Under the pieces are notes generated by a model that made no database searches, was not told where the DNA came from, and worked only from the letters and a program-made list of their open reading frames with translations. From NCBI GenBank assembly GCA_016584305.1, contig JACEEZ010018518.1, positions 5,001 through 69,000 of the forward strand: a DNA stretch of 64,000 nucleotides, in the 5' to 3' direction. Shown here piece after piece: positions 10,801-23,992 of the stretch (positions within the stretch are counted from its first letter, which is position 1; the number at the start of each line of letters is the position of its first letter). This stretch comes from Chionoecetes opilio. Lineage: Eukaryota; Arthropoda; Malacostraca; Decapoda; Majidae. The position numbers were made by a program, and so were the translations under genes.

Positions 10801-10802
<2 letters not shown>
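9988..10802. mobile_element. TIR element split by a LINE insertion
   Basis: Left end CAATAAACCCTTCATGCTCG and right end (complement) CACTAAACCCTTCATACTCG are terminal inverted repeats; subterminal copies of CGCGAGTA lie on both sides. The interior 10086-10744 is a minus-strand LINE 3' fragment. Both outer flanks are AT microsatellite. Confidence 0.7.
10086..10744 (-). pseudogene. LINE RT C-terminal fragment with poly(A) tail (Jockey-like)
   Basis: Minus-strand coding pieces LYRGLIRPCMEYVSHVWGGS, HTALLNRVESKAFRLI (10550-10680) and LWNSLPVSIFPLSHDLNLFK with RRVTRHL (10237-10330) are typical of the RT thumb and C-terminus of Jockey-like LINEs. The T-run at 10086-10116 is the poly(A) tail seen from the other strand; an A-rich tract bounds the truncated 5' side. 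A second copy of the 3' UTR (AGCTGCCAGTCCCTATAAAG-like) lies at 57853-58030. No catalytic domain remains. Confidence 0.75.

Positions 10803-10887
<85 letters not shown>
10803..10887. repeat. (AT)n microsatellite
   Basis: Pure AT run of about 80 bp; the TIR element starting at 10888 is inserted at its right edge after TA. Confidence 0.98.
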
Positions 10888-13424
<2,537 letters not shown>

Positions 13425-13796
13425 TTTGCTGTATCGCGATTTCGGGTCTAAGAACCCTTCTTCAGCAGCATGTGGAAGATGTTTTCTCCTCAGTTGTAGA
13501 GGTGAGCATGACTTAGATGCGGAGTGAAGCGCTATTTATAGATGAAGTCTGCCTGCCACGCAGCCTAGTGGCGGCGCTGATTGGTAGATAGCTTCTGCTT
13601 CTCGTCTCCTCGCTTTGCTTCTCTGTGAGTAGGCTGTTATTTGCTTCAGTTCTTTTCATGCTGGGTAGAGCTTGTAGGTCGTTTGTCTGTACGTTAAGCT
13701 TGGGATTGATCTCCTTTATGTATAGTAAAAACTATACATAAAAGAGATCAATCCCAAGCTTAACGTACAGGCAAACGAACTACAAGCTTTACCTGA
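13425..13796 (-). mobile_element. Penelope-like pLTR / 5' region with terminal hairpin
   Basis: Non-coding leader of the element. Its outer end is an inverted repeat with 66-nt arms, 13661-13726 and 13731-13796, separated by AAAA, with about seven mismatches by eye. Inverted partial LTR-like copies are common for this class. The right arm ends exactly where the duplicated ZNF block begins (13797/13798). Confidence 0.6.
13427..13470 (-). ncRNA. Hammerhead-ribozyme-like motif (Penelope pLTR type)
   Basis: On the minus strand: stem I TGCTG; core CTGAAGA; an extra A; stem II GGGT-TCTTAG-ACCC; core GAAA; minimal stem III TCGCGA; TA before the predicted cleavage site; stem I' CAGCA, exactly complementary to TGCTG. 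Both conserved cores (CUGANGA and GAAA) and both stems are present. The extra A at 13458 between CUGANGA and stem II departs from the standard core, so self-cleavage is uncertain. Penelope-like elements are known to carry such motifs. Confidence 0.6.
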
Positions 13797-13814
13797 CCTA
13801 GATACATGTGGCAC

Positions 13815-14190
13815 ACTGCCCACCACCACCACCCATTGCCACACACGACACACTCCAACGGGCACGGGTACAACCACACTTGTCCACACAACACACCACC
13901 ACCACCCATTGCCACACACGACACACTCCCACAGGCATGGGTACAACCACACTTGTCCACACAACACACCACCACCACCCATTGCCACACACGACACACT
14001 CCAACGGGCACGGGTACAACCACACTTGTCCACACAACACACCACCACCACCCATTGCCACACACGACACACTCCCACAGGCATGGGTACAACCACACTT
14101 GTCCACACAACACACCACCACCACCCATTGCCACACACGACACACTCCCACAGGCATGGGTACAACCACACTTGTCCACACAATGCACCA
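13815..14190. repeat. 73-bp minisatellite, about 5 units (copy 2)
   Basis: Same unit and phase as 5940-6745. Units with CCAACGGGCACGGGTAC alternate with CCCACAGGCATGGGTAC. Confidence 0.95.
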
Positions 14191-14192
14191 AC

Positions 14193-15077
14193 TCAAAAGT
14201 GGATCTTCATGTGCTTGGCAATATTACTCTTTGTATAGAAACACTTGCTACAAATATCACACTTGAATTTCCTATAGCCAGTGTGTCTCAGGGTGTGTTC
14301 ATTGAGATGAGAGCTTTGAGTGAATTTTTTCCCACACTCTAAACATTCATAATTCTTAACACCACTGTGTGTCAGGGTGTGTCTGGTGAGACTACTCTTT
14401 TGAGTGAATCTTTCCCCACACTCTAGACATTCATAATTTCTAACACCACTGTGTGTCAGGGTGTGCCTGGTTAGGTGACCCTTTTCAGTAAATCTTTTCC
14501 CACACTCTAAACATTCATATTTTCTAACACCACTGTGTATCAGGGTGTGTGTGGTGAGGCTACTCTTGTGAGTAAATCTTTTCCCACACTCTAAACATTC
14601 ATAGTTTCTAACACCACTGTGTGTCAGGGTGTGTGAGGTGAGGTGACCCTTTCTAGTAAATCTTTTCCCACACTCTAGACATTTATATTTTCTAACACCA
14701 TTGTGTATCAGGGTGTGTCTGGTGAGGTCACTCTTTTGAGTAAATCTTGTCTCACACTCTAAACATTTATATTTTCTAACACCACTGTGTGTCAGGGTGT
14801 GTGTGGTGAGGTGATCCTTTGTAGTAAATCTTTTCCCACACTCTAGACATTTATATTTTCTAACACCACTGTGGGTCAGGGTGTGTCTATCGAGCTCACT
14901 CTTGCATCTGAATGATAGACCACACTGTTGGCACTCCAATTTGTTCTCTCCTTTGTAGCCTGAGCTGCCTGCCTCCAGGTGATTCTTGCCATCACAGCTG
15001 TGCCTCCCCACACCTGAGGCAGACTGCTCCTGCTGCTCCCAGCCACTCATGCTGCTGCCCGGCCCCACAGCCTCCAT
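14193..15077 (-). CDS. C2H2 zinc-finger protein, 9 fingers (copy 2)
   Basis: Intronless 294-codon frame beginning MEAVGPGSSMSG. Same leader as copy 1, then nine C2H2 fingers ending in HMKIHF-stop. It is exactly 168 bp longer than copy 1, i.e. two 84-bp finger units. Finger 3 has lost the usual Gly after the second Cys (KCLECETRF). Linkers are HSGVRKY/HSGVRNY, with HNGVRKY once. Positions just before and within the recognition helix vary (TTKDHLTT, TRKGHLTS, THKSSLTT, TEKGHLTR), so DNA specificity should differ from copy 1. The frame is intact; 3' UTR is the minisatellite. Expected role: nuclear DNA-binding protein; targets unknown. Confidence 0.87.
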   Translation of the reverse strand: MEAVGPGSSMSGWEQQEQSASGVGRHSCDGKNHLEAGSSGYKGENKLECQQCGLSFRCKSELDRHTLTHSGVRKYKCLECGKRFTTKDHLTTHTLTHSGVRKYKCLECETRFTQKSDLTRHTLIHNGVRKYKCLECGKRFTRKGHLTSHTLTHSGVRNYECLECGKRFTHKSSLTTHTLIHSGVRKYECLECGKRFTEKGHLTRHTLTHSGVRNYECLECGERFTQKSSLTRHTLTHSGVKNYECLECGKKFTQSSHLNEHTLRHTGYRKFKCDICSKCFYTKSNIAKHMKIHF

Positions 15078-15912
15078 CGCAGCAATACTAGCGCCAGCAC
15101 ACTCGGCAGCCAGTCCTGCGGGAACCCTCGGGGATACCAGAACAAGCCCCTTTATTGCCGAGCGGAGCTGCCAGCTTCGCCTCTGACCTCAGCACCTGCA
15201 ACAGTGGTGACAGTCACAACTCAGAAAATGACACACTGCCCTAACAATGGTACACCCTGCAGGGCCGACACCTTTCTTCCCCCTCCCTTGTCAAGGCTTC
15301 CACTGCCTCCTCCTCTGTGGCTCCCTCATCATTTCTTATGTAGGACACCAGCCCTGTCCTGACATGAGAGGGACCAATTCCTGCACCAGGGAGAACAGAA
15401 CAAGAAACAGCTTCTCACCTCCACCTCCACTTGGTCTTGACACTTTACTGTCACCTCCACACAAACCTTCACTGCTTGGCCTGTCCTTCCACCAACAGGC
15501 CAACAACCTTCCAGCAAGGAAGGAAAATACCCTTCAGTGTGAGATGGTGTCCCCGTGTGGAACTTTAGGCCTGATTCTTTAGTGCTAATAACTGATGTCA
15601 CCTGATACAAGGGGGGCCTTGCAGCACTAAAGGCTCAAGGAATACCTACTGTATATTGCATAACCATTGAAACACAGAGGGAATACAGATCAATCTCCCA
15701 GATACAAATAGACAGGTTGTACCGAGTCAGCTCGTAAACCTCATTCCCACGTACTGAGGGAAATAACAAGGGGATTAGGGATCAACGCGTCCCTGCCCTG
15801 TTTGACGCAGCCTCTCACTTATACGAGGACCAAACTATTTTATTCTGGCAAGTTTTGGTGCGTTTTGTATTAATCTGTTACTCATTTTTGTCGCAAATTA
15901 CAAAGGAAAAAA
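15078..15912 (-). other. Upstream/5'UTR region of ZNF copy 2
   Basis: Near-identical to 7468-8302. Any promoter or leader exon inside this block is therefore shared by both genes, whereas everything beyond 15912 differs. Confidence 0.5.
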
Positions 15913-16792
15913 ACAACTAGTTATTTGAGACAAAAACGATAGGAGAGTAATGGTGACTAGGTAGTATTTTACTAAACTGCAGTTTTACCGAAGAAGTTTA
16001 CAGTTTAAGGTCCCGATAGAGCCTTCTTGGTGGCTGCGAGGATCCCTCGGGGAACCCTATGAGCCCTGGTGATGTCCTATGATGCTGTCACAGGCATGGC
16101 ATGTGGTGATCAGTCTTGCTCAGGAAGATGCAGAGGACAGCGTGTGGGAGCGCGCGCGCCTCGGCGGTCACAGAGCCACTACACAATACACTATCAAGAT
16201 GACCCGTAACAAGGTGGTTACTACGCTCCCACAAACCCATGTTTTCTCATGATGGATTCAGGAAGGAAATGCTATAGAGGAGCCTCTCCCTTATCAAGAA
16301 CGAGGACTAAAGCCGTGTTTTTGTTGTCCAAGCACCGTCTTGGATTATGAATCCCAATCCAAGATTTCCTGTTTTTGAGCGCGGTCTTGATACGATGACG
16401 GGATTAGAGAACAAGCATTAGAAAACAGGAGTTTCGGCGCCGCGTGGCTATTTTGTGATGCCGTACTGATGCGGGGAAAACCATGCCCATCAGGACTACC
16501 AATCCAAGCGTTCCGAAGACACCTCTGAGGCTGTCTTGGAGATGATCCCGTAGAAACAACAGAAAAGAAAGGACATTGGAGGAGAAATTGTCGAGTGGCT
16601 GAGGTTAAGAAAGGCTCACTTGACATGAAAAACAACATAATGTGTAAAAGTAGTAATGACAAATGGTTGTAGAAGAAGAAATAACAGCATATAACAGATA
16701 GATGAAGAGATATGGTGTTATAACTGATGAGAAGCCGGTCTGTTATGTGTATTGCTACACTTTTCTAATACTCGGGGAAAAATAAGGTTATT
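15913..16792. other. Repeat-derived sequence, no gene seen
   Basis: Holds an inverted relative of 11755-11835 (at about 16030-16110) and a segment at 16310-16365 (GTCCAAGCACCGTCTTGGAT) shared with the Tigger-like element at 50580 and 50765. The minus frame 16345-16662 has no recognisable motif. Confidence 0.5.
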
Positions 16793-17428
16793 ATGGACGA
16801 GAACTGCGCGGTCGCTTCCGCCGTTACCACTTACGTTTTCTATATTATTTTTTGCTCAGTATATTGTACATTATTAATCCACTTCCACGTAACCTTCAGA
16901 ACTCATATACATATTGTAGAAATAATAGTTGGTTAATACGCATACAGACACACACACTCCTTCAGAGGCCCCCCAACCCTTTAGGAGGTTAGGTTAAGGT
17001 TCGGTTAGGTTCATAATCTCGCCGGGGGGGTTGAGGGGGGCTGAACCCCTCCCGCCCCCGTTATGAGGTTAGGTTAGGTTCGGTTCGGGTAATAATCCTC
17101 CCAGCAGGCAGCAGGGATAGGGAAGCGGACCACTCGGCAGCTGGCGGGTGGGCTGGTGAATGCGGGGGGCGGGGCGCACTTGTTTTCGTACAATTCTGTC
17201 ACTTCACTTGTTTCTGAGACACTGACTATTATTTACTGGCAAAGTTTTAGTGCTTTTTGTGATGGAAATACATTGTTATCAATGGAAATGGCGACCTTAG
17301 GATTTGGTGATGAAAAAAAAATGTATTGGGTTTCCGGTAAATAATACCTCCATCTGAAAAAACACCACTAATTTTAGGCAAGGAGCAACTAGTCAGTGTC
17401 TCAGAAAATGACCGCGCAGTCCTCGTCC
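16793..17428. mobile_element. MITE, TGGACGAG-AACTGCGCGGTC family, copy A
   Basis: Terminal inverted repeats ATGGACGAGAACTGCGCGGTC (left) and ATGGACGAGGACTGCGCGGTC (complement of right end, 17406-17430). The interior carries several GGTTAGGTT/GGTTCGG strings and a C-rich block at 16960-17060. Copy B is 31038-31667. Confidence 0.75.
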
Positions 17429-17439
17429 ATTTTTACCAT

Positions 17440-18025
17440 GAATAAGAAATAGAGTTTATTGGAGCATTTGCCCATAATCACTTAAAATATTTTGAGCTTT
17501 ACGTTCTTATTAATGATCAAATATGTTGCAGTCTACTGCAACTGCTATAGCATTTGTATCGCAAATTATTAGTTTTTGAAAAACCTTACTCTCTGGTTAG
17601 TAGGAATTAGGTCAAATAAATTGGTTAGTTAACATTGTTGGGAGTCTAGGTTAGGTTTAATTACCTTTGGGTTATTAGTTTTATAATGATTGTGCTTTAT
17701 GAAAAAATAACATGTTATCTTTAATACTCTCAGACTTATCTTTTTTTTAATTAAATATGCTAATATATTTTTACATAGTGTTTCCTGCAAGTGGCTCCTA
17801 CTCTGCATATACCCCAAAAAATATTTCCTTATTCCCCATTACCCAAAAAACTTTGCTAAATTTCCAGTTTGACACCGAATTCACTTTTGTGGACGAAACT
17901 TTTTTTTCTGATGTGTTTTGATGCGTTTTGAATCAATCTTGTAACCGTTTCTGTCGCAAATCACTTTTTTTTTAGTGATTTGCGACAAAAAATGATTGAA
18001 AAACAAAATTCAACATAACAAAATC
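17440..18025. other. AT-rich spacer with perfect 13-bp hairpin
   Basis: No gene seen. GTCGCAAATCACT (17953-17965), eight T, then its exact complement (17974-17986). Related half-sites occur near 8280-8330 and 15890-15945. Confidence 0.5.
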
Positions 18026-18446
18026 TACAGTACCCTCCCGAGTTTTGCGCTTGCTTTCTTCCCAAGGCATAGCGCGAAACTCGCGGATCGCAAAACTCGG
18101 TTATTGAAAACACTGTAAAAATGCTTATTTAGTCCGGTGCGAGGTGTATCTACCGTATTTTACACCTTATAAGACTCCCTTTTTCCCAAAAAAATATCCT
18201 GAAAATGCCCCAAGCCCCTGTCCACCCAGCAGTGAATGGGTACCGGGTGTTAGCCAAGGGTTTGTGACCCACCTTCCGGGGTGGTGGCTTCGGCCAACAC
18301 TACGTAGAGGAGAGGAGAGGAGGAGGAAGAGCAGAGGAGAGGAGCTTGAGCTTGAGCTTGAAATGGGAGTCACCCAGCGGATGCTGACGGTGAAGCCTTT
18401 AGTCCGGCGTTCTCCCACACACGTATCCTGTCCTACGAACGACACT

Positions 18447-18520
18447 TGATCTTGATCTTGATATTACAGGTGGCCTATTCTTCATAGGCCAGGCCTTTGA
18501 ACTGGTGTTGCATAAAATAA
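18447..18520 (-). mobile_element. LINE 3' end with (TTGATC)n tail
   Basis: TTGATCTTGATCTTGATATT then ACAGGTGGCCTATTCTTCAT-type sequence, matching 28917-28975 (same orientation) and 36085-36143 (opposite). Only the 3' UTR is present. Confidence 0.7.
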
Positions 18521-19164
18521 GTAACACCTTGGAATATGTAGCACCTGACCCCACACCCCTGCCGATCCTTACTTATTTACCATAAAATACTCCTTTGTAA
18601 GTGATTAACAAGGACGTTTGTGGTACTGTGGTTGCTGGAGGTACTGGAGGAGACAAGAGAGAAGAGAGGAAGGCATTGGAGGTACCGTAGAGAAAGGAGG
18701 AAAGCATTAGTGTAGTGATTAGTTAGTAAGAGCAAGGCATTGACTGATCTAGCTCTGTACACGTCTAATGTCTATGTTAGTGTGCTTTTATGTATGACAA
18801 GGCAGGTGAAGGGATTATCTTGTTAAAAATTTCCATCTCTGTCTCTCTCGATTCGTCTTCTTCTTGTGACCTTTGATGCTTAGTATCGCTTCATAGGTTC
18901 TCTTCAAGCTTTGTCTGCTTCGTTAACAAATTTGTCAACTCTTCCTTTGTCTATTTGACCTGGGATACTAAAACATTTTCATTTGTTTTGGGCTGAGTGA
19001 GCGATGGCGTCAGCTGATGGTTGTGTGACAGTGTTATACGGCAATAACACTGTCACAATGCCTTCCTCTCTTCTCTCCTCCAGTACCTCCAGAAACCACA
19101 GTACCACATACGTCATGGTTAATCACTTATAAATGAGTATTTTGTGGTAAATAAGTAAGGAACG

Positions 19165-19330
19165 GGAGCGGCATGAGCCTCTAATCACAGGCGTCACTAT
19201 AGAAATTCTGTTTGCGCCACCACGGGCGAGGGCCAACCATCACAGCCCTCAAGTGAACCTCCAGGACCCATCATCCCACCCCTGGAGGTCACTGCCTAAC
19301 GGCACTGTAGGCACACACGCACACAAAAAA
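19165..19330 (+). mobile_element. SINE S1, 3' part only
   Basis: GGCATGAGCCTCTAATCACA onwards matches the tail of the S1 copy at 51345-51480, ending in a short ACACACGCACAC and A-rich tail. The tRNA-like head is missing. Confidence 0.75.
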
Positions 19331-19815
19331 AGAAAAAAAGAAAAAGAAACGTGTACAAAGCAGCGCGAAAGTCGGGATGGTAAGAATTTAGGACTCAGTG
19401 CGAAACTCTAGGATCGCAGAACTCGCATAGCGTGAAACTTGGGTGCCAAAATTTCCCTAAACTAGGGAAATTTCCCTAGTTTAGGGATTTTTTTTGGGGG
19501 GGGCCATATTTCCCTTATGTGTGTGCTCCCCCACCCCAAAACACCGTATTCCCACCAGTTCCCCAGGCTTGTTGGCTATAAGAAGAAGAAGATACAGGGT
19601 GGAGCCCTTGTTCTTAAGTTTTACCGGTGTTAGTGATCATCAATTAGTGTTAGTGATCATCTCCACGAGTGCCAGACTATCCTCACCATGTGGGTCCATA
19701 CAATAACCGGAACGGAGATTATGTCCGGAACGGAGTTTGTATCAAGACAATTTGGCATTTATTGGGACATTGAATTAAGTTATTAAAAGAAGAAGAATGT
19801 TTTATTCGACATTAA

Positions 19816-20529
19816 CCCTTTCACGCACGGTTATGCGATCGCGTCAAAACGGGCCCATGTACATCTTAGCTTTTGACGCGAATTGCGACAAAAAACATTA
19901 AAAAATTCGCCAAAAATAAAGTATATCAGAATCGCGTCAAAATTTTATGCGTAAACGATCCATGCTAGACCTATAAAATAAACTAATTGTCAACTCGCTC
20001 GTGCGAATGGATTTGAAGTGATAAGGGCCCGTGTCCCTGTTCACTCTCAGCAGGCAGCGTGTTAGCCCGCCTTCTTAGCCATCCGTCTTCCAACATGTGT
20101 TTCAGTTTTCCTCCATTTTCTCAAAATCTACTGGCCATATGAAAATTATAATGGTAGCGTTGGAATCCTCATAAAAGTCCGCTTTTATTGACAAATAAAC
20201 CATAAAAAGTCGACTCTGGAAGTATCGAGCTACGAAGTGGTGAACGTAAGTATTTCTTATTTCTCTTTACTCAATGTTTTTTGAAGTCGTTAAACTCTGC
20301 TATTTATTTGCATTTCTCGTTATTTTTGCCTTTCATAAGGCAGAATAATCTCTTGCGAAACCAACGATATATAATAATGCCAGGAAAAAAAAATAATCGT
20401 GGTTGAAATTGATAACATAAACAAAACATTCGCCGCACAGTCAGGCCATAACGCGGGGCAACTTAGAGAGCCCCAAATTGATGTCGCAGTGGACGGAAAA
20501 ACTTAATAAACTTTTCGTGCGTGAAAGGG
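19816..20529. mobile_element. piggyBac-type MITE with TTAA duplication
   Basis: CCCTTTCACGCAC at the left end and GTGCGTGAAAGGG at the right end are perfect 13-bp inverted repeats, flanked by TTAA at 19812-19815 and 20530-20533. TTAA targets and CCCTTT-like ends are characteristic of piggyBac-type transposition. The 714-bp interior has no transposase frame. Confidence 0.85.
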
Positions 20530-20749
20530 TTAAACTCTGCTGCTCTTCGTATTTACAATTAAAATCACAGTTGACAGATACAATTATATTGAATTTCATT
20601 TATTTACACAACATAAGAATATAAAGTACAGACATCCCATGCCTCTGACAGACAGTCATCACAATTAAAATCAACACAATAAAAACAAGATTGTCATGTC
20701 ATGCCTCTGACAGACAGTCATCACAATTAAAATCAACACAATAAAAACT

Positions 20750-20835
20750 GCTACTAATACTACTACTACTGCTACTATTACTACTATTACTATTACTACT
20801 ACTACTACTACTACTATTACTACTACTACTACTAC
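20750..20835. repeat. (CTA)n/(TTA)n trinucleotide tract
   Basis: Impure trinucleotide run of CTACTACTATTACTACT type. Confidence 0.95.
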
Positions 20836-21187
20836 CGAATAGAGACGTCATCATACCCTTACATACATCAATATACCCTTATAGACCCTTCTAAACCCGA
20901 TCCCTAAACCCACCCTCCAGCCCGTTTTGGAACTCCGTTCCGGAAAATAATCTCCGTTCCGGAACGTTCCGAACTCCGTTCCGGTAAATAATCTCCGTTC
21001 CGGACCGTTCCGGTTACTGTATGGACCGCTCACCATGTCAGGGCTTGGGGAGATACACTGGCTGGCTGTGGGATTCTGTGGGAATGTCTCGCTGCCCGAT
21101 GTCACCACCAGTGATTTCACTCATTGTCCCCTGAGTCTATGTAGCTTTAGTACTGTGGCTTTCCTACACAAGGGTACACGCGTACTT

Positions 21188-22456
21188 ACTTGTTGTTGTT
21201 GTTGTTGTTGAAGGGCAGTGATGTCGAAATCGACGATATTCGCCCTGGCGTACAGCCGTGAATTAATCACAGTCGGGACAGTTGATTAGTCTTCCTCAGG
21301 AAGGCACAGGTGAGGCGGATGTCCGCGGGGCGTTGTGATGGGTGGACGGCAGCGGCGGCCAGCAGGGTGGGCAGGTCAAAGGTGGTGACGTTCAGGGCGA
21401 TGAGGTCACCACGTAGAAGTAGTCGGTGGGAGTGGAAGCGAGGGCACTGCAGCAGGAAGTGCTCGATGGACTCCGGGACGTTCCTGCACCAGGGGCAGTA
21501 CGGGTCGGGCGTGAGCTGCAGACGATGCAGGTGTGCTGTGAGTGTTGTGTGACCGATCCTCAGGCGGGTGAGGGCGACCTCCAAGACGCGGGACGATTGT
21601 CTTATCCATGGGTGCGGGGAGGAGTCTGTGCGGTAGTGACCCATGGAGGTGGCACGGAGGGCGTCGCCGAGCGACCTATCCCAGGCGGAGCGGCAGACAT
21701 TAGAAAGCAGACGCTTGGCGGTGGAGGGCGGGGGGGTGATGTTTACCTCGGAAAGGGCCATCTTGGCAGCAGCATCAGCAACCTCATTGCCCCGGATGTT
21801 GCAGTGGGAAGGCACCCACTGAGATGAGGGAGAGGAGTAGCCGTTGCAGGGAGTGAACCATGGCTGTGGAGGAAGCCGGGCGACGGGAGAGGAAGAGATG
21901 GAGGGAGGAGAGAGAGTCTGTGTAGATCACAACTCTGGCTGGGGTGTAGGTGGTGTCAAGGTAAGTCACAGCCTGGCGAATGGCGAAGAGTTCTGCTGTC
22001 AGAACATCTGTTTCAGGGGGCAGCCGCCACGTCCTGCAGATGTTGGAGCGAGGGTCATAGGCGGCAGCGCCTGTAGACGGAATGGTGGGGGAGTGAGAGC
22101 TGTCAGTGAAGATCTTCAGGTGATTGTGGTAAAGTGACATGTCGAGTTGACGGAATAAAGGAGCTGCCAGGACGCTAGCTGAGTGTTTGGGAGAAAGATC
22201 TGGGATAGTCAGGGCAACCATCGGGGAAATGCCCAGCCAGGATGGAACCGGGGAGTGTGGGCTGATGGGCTGAGTAGGAGGTGGTGGCAAGTTCAGCACA
22301 GAGTGGGCCAGCAGTGCACGGACCAGTAGAGGCTGACGGGCTCCAGGAAGCCAGACTGGAGTGTGAGGATCCACACCGGAGTTGGCATAGAGAGTGGCGA
22401 GGGGGTGGGATGGTGGCAGGGACGTGATGTGGTGGTAATGGCTACATATGAAGTTG
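21188..22456 (-). pseudogene. I-like LINE: RNase H domain and C-terminal zinc-knuckle, 3' end
   Basis: Third part of an interrupted minus-strand element. 21784-22374 carries an RNase H domain: IFTDSSHSPTIPSTGAAAYD (first Asp), LTAELFAIRQAV (Glu), VIYTDSLSSL (second Asp). The frame then shifts into 21267-21815 with HCNIRGNEVADAAAKMAL (final Asp) and the C-terminal CPWCRNVPESIEHFLLQC (CCHC). The 3' end shows a (CAA)n tail seen as (TTG)n at 21190-21210. RNase H after RT is typical of the I group of LINEs. The frame change between the two pieces marks it as inactive. Confidence 0.85.
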
Positions 22457-23029
22457 TGGTCCCCTCACAGAGTAGCAGAAATACAAGCCCTCGAATCAGT
22501 TCAAAGGTCTTATACCAGACAAGTGGAGGGAATGAAAAACCTCAATTATTGGGAAAGATTACAAAAGTTGGGCCTTTACTCACAACAGAGGCGGAGGGAG
22601 AGATACCAGATATTATATACCTGAAAGATCCTGGAGAACCTTGTGCCCAACCCTACTGCCATCAGTGACCTGTCAGCCCAGCATATTAACCCAAGAACTG
22701 GTCGCAAGGTAAGGAGGAGAACACTACCATCAGACACACCAGCCAGGATCAAGACCCTCTTATCAACCAGTCTGCCTCATATTGGGCCAAAACTATTTAA
22801 CAACCTGCCAGGAAATTTAAGGAACCTCACGGAATGCTCAGTGGAAAAATTCAAACATCATTTGGACAACCACCTACAAACAATCCCGGATGAATCTCCC
22901 GTGCCTGGATATACGTCTGTGAGCAGGGCAGACACTAACTCAATATCGGACCAGGTGAACCTGCAACACAGGGACGCTGGGTTCGGATGCAGCGGTGGAG
23001 CACCACGACTGTGAGGGAGTACCCTCAAG
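22457..23029 (+). pseudogene. CR1-like LINE RT C-terminal fragment inserted in the I-like LINE
   Basis: Plus-strand reading: LWSPHRVAEIQALESVQRSY, GMKNLNYWERLQKLGLYSQQ, RRRERYQILYTWKILENLVP, then NNLPGNLRNLTECSVEKFKH and a stop near 23014. The YWERLKKLGLYSLQRRRERY type of motif is the thumb/C-terminus of CR1-like LINE polymerases. Catalytic domains are absent (5' truncated). One frameshift occurs near 22640. It separates I-like coding on both sides. The exact ends of the insertion could not be fixed. Confidence 0.75.
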
Positions 23030-23187
23030 ACGGAAACAAGTATAGGATCTCCCTCCTGTGTACCTGCAACGGGGGGATACCGCTCTTTGCGTGGAGGGCG
23101 ATGACAGGTGAGGACCTCATTGCTCCCATGGAGATCCTCAGGGCCGCATTTTGCAGGACGTCCAGTTTCCTGAGGGTGGAAAGGGCT
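23030..23187 (-). pseudogene. I-like LINE, RT thumb segment between two insertions
   Basis: Minus strand: ALSTLRKLDVLQNAALRISM, GAMRSSPVIALHAKSGIPPL, QVHRREILYL. The first residues continue ...YGSAALS from beyond the RTE-like insertion at 26790; the last continue with NFICSHYHHITS on the other side of the CR1-like insertion (about 22450). The segment proves that the three pieces were one element. Confidence 0.8.
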
Positions 23188-23311
23188 CAATCAATCAATC
23201 ATTGGGGGCATACGCCGGGGGGCGCGTCGCCTCGCCCACCCTACGACGCCACTCCCGGGGGTCACCACGTGCGAGTTCCCATGCAGGGTCCTTTCCCATA
23301 CCAAGCAGCTC

Positions 23312-23992
23312 TCAACAAGAAACATCAACTTGCCCCAGCCACGAGCCTTGTGGGCACCTCCTTGGCCTCCTCCACGCCGGATTGTCTCTTACAGATACAA
23401 CCCGATGGGAAGGATCGGTTTCAGGGTAGCGTGCCACATGCCCATATAGCCGACGTTGGCGCTGACGAACTATGCAGGTAATAGGCCTCGATTCAGTCTC
23501 ACGGTGCAATCGCTGATTTGACACGTAATCATCCCAGCGATACCCCATGATTCTGCGAAGACACTTATTACCAAAGGCATTGATTTGTCTTTTCAAGTCA
23601 CTATTTAGTGTCCATGTCTCACAACCATAGAGTAAGACAGGGATCACAAGCGATTTGAAGATCCGGATCTTTGTCCTCCTGCACAGGTACCGACAACGCC
23701 AAATACTCCCGCTGAGCGAGTCCATAACACCGTGGGCTATGCCAATCCGCCGTAAGACTTCTTGACGTGACCCGCCGTCATTATGGGCTGCGCTACCAAG
23801 GTATGTAAAACTTTTCAAGATCTCAATGTCCTCGCCACACGCCACAGACTGTACTGCTTCATCTAGTAAGTCTCCAAACACCTGGACCTTGGTCTTGAGC
23901 CAGGAGACCTCAAGTCCCAAAGGCTTTGCCTCCTCGTGCAGCGCCTCGAGAGCCATCACCAGGACCTCCAGCGACTCAGCAAAGATTACTGT
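23312..23992 (-). pseudogene. RTE-like LINE RT C-terminal part (downstream of FADD)
   Basis: Frame MALEALHEEAKPLGLEVSWL, KTKVQVFGDLLDEAV, FTYLGSAAHNDGGSRQEVLR, LLYGCETWTLNSDLKRQINA, FGNKCLRRIMGYRWDDYVSN, then RLYGHVARYPETDPSHRVV. These are the thumb and C-terminal motifs following the FADD box of RTE/BovB-like enzymes. It continues the frame of 24563-26412 across the MITE. Intact paralogue segment at 40960-41611. Confidence 0.85.

Larger units (their letters stand above)
13798..15912. repeat. Segmental duplication, copy 2
   Basis: Direct copy of 5925-8302 with about 5 rather than 11 minisatellite units and with two additional zinc fingers. Left junction abuts the Penelope-like hairpin; right junction is at about 15912, after AAATTACAAAGGAAAAAAAC. 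Confidence 0.9.
18029..19455. mobile_element. Probable composite TIR element, CTCCCGAGTTTTGCGC ends
   Basis: Left end resembles 8869-8945; the right end at about 19375-19450 (GCGAAACTCTAGGATCGCAG...GCGTGAAACTTGGGTG) looks like its degenerate inverted partner. Inside: a LINE 3' tail (18447-18520), an inverted/direct pair of a 3'UTR-like repeat (18560-18685 vs 19005-19160), and a SINE tail (19165-19330). Boundaries are approximate. Confidence 0.4.
19693..21027. mobile_element. TIR element, GGTCCATACARTAACCGGAAC ends
   Basis: Left GGTCCATACAATAACCGGAAC and right complement GGTCCATACAGTAACCGGAAC bracket 1.33 kb. Subterminal GGAACGGAGATTAT motifs repeat inside both ends. The interior contains the TTAA-flanked MITE 19816-20529, a 60-bp direct repeat (ATGCCTCTGACAGACAGTC at about 20638 and 20702) and a (CTA)n/(CTT)n tract at 20750-20835. 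No transposase. Confidence 0.7.

Noticed and set aside
16960..17110. GGTTAGGTTAGGTT strings as arthropod telomere (TTAGG)n
   Set aside because: Only two or three units, interrupted, and present in both copies of a MITE.
21310..22137. Plus-strand ORFs opposite the I-like LINE
   Set aside because: Shadows of the minus-strand RNase H and C-terminal coding sequence.
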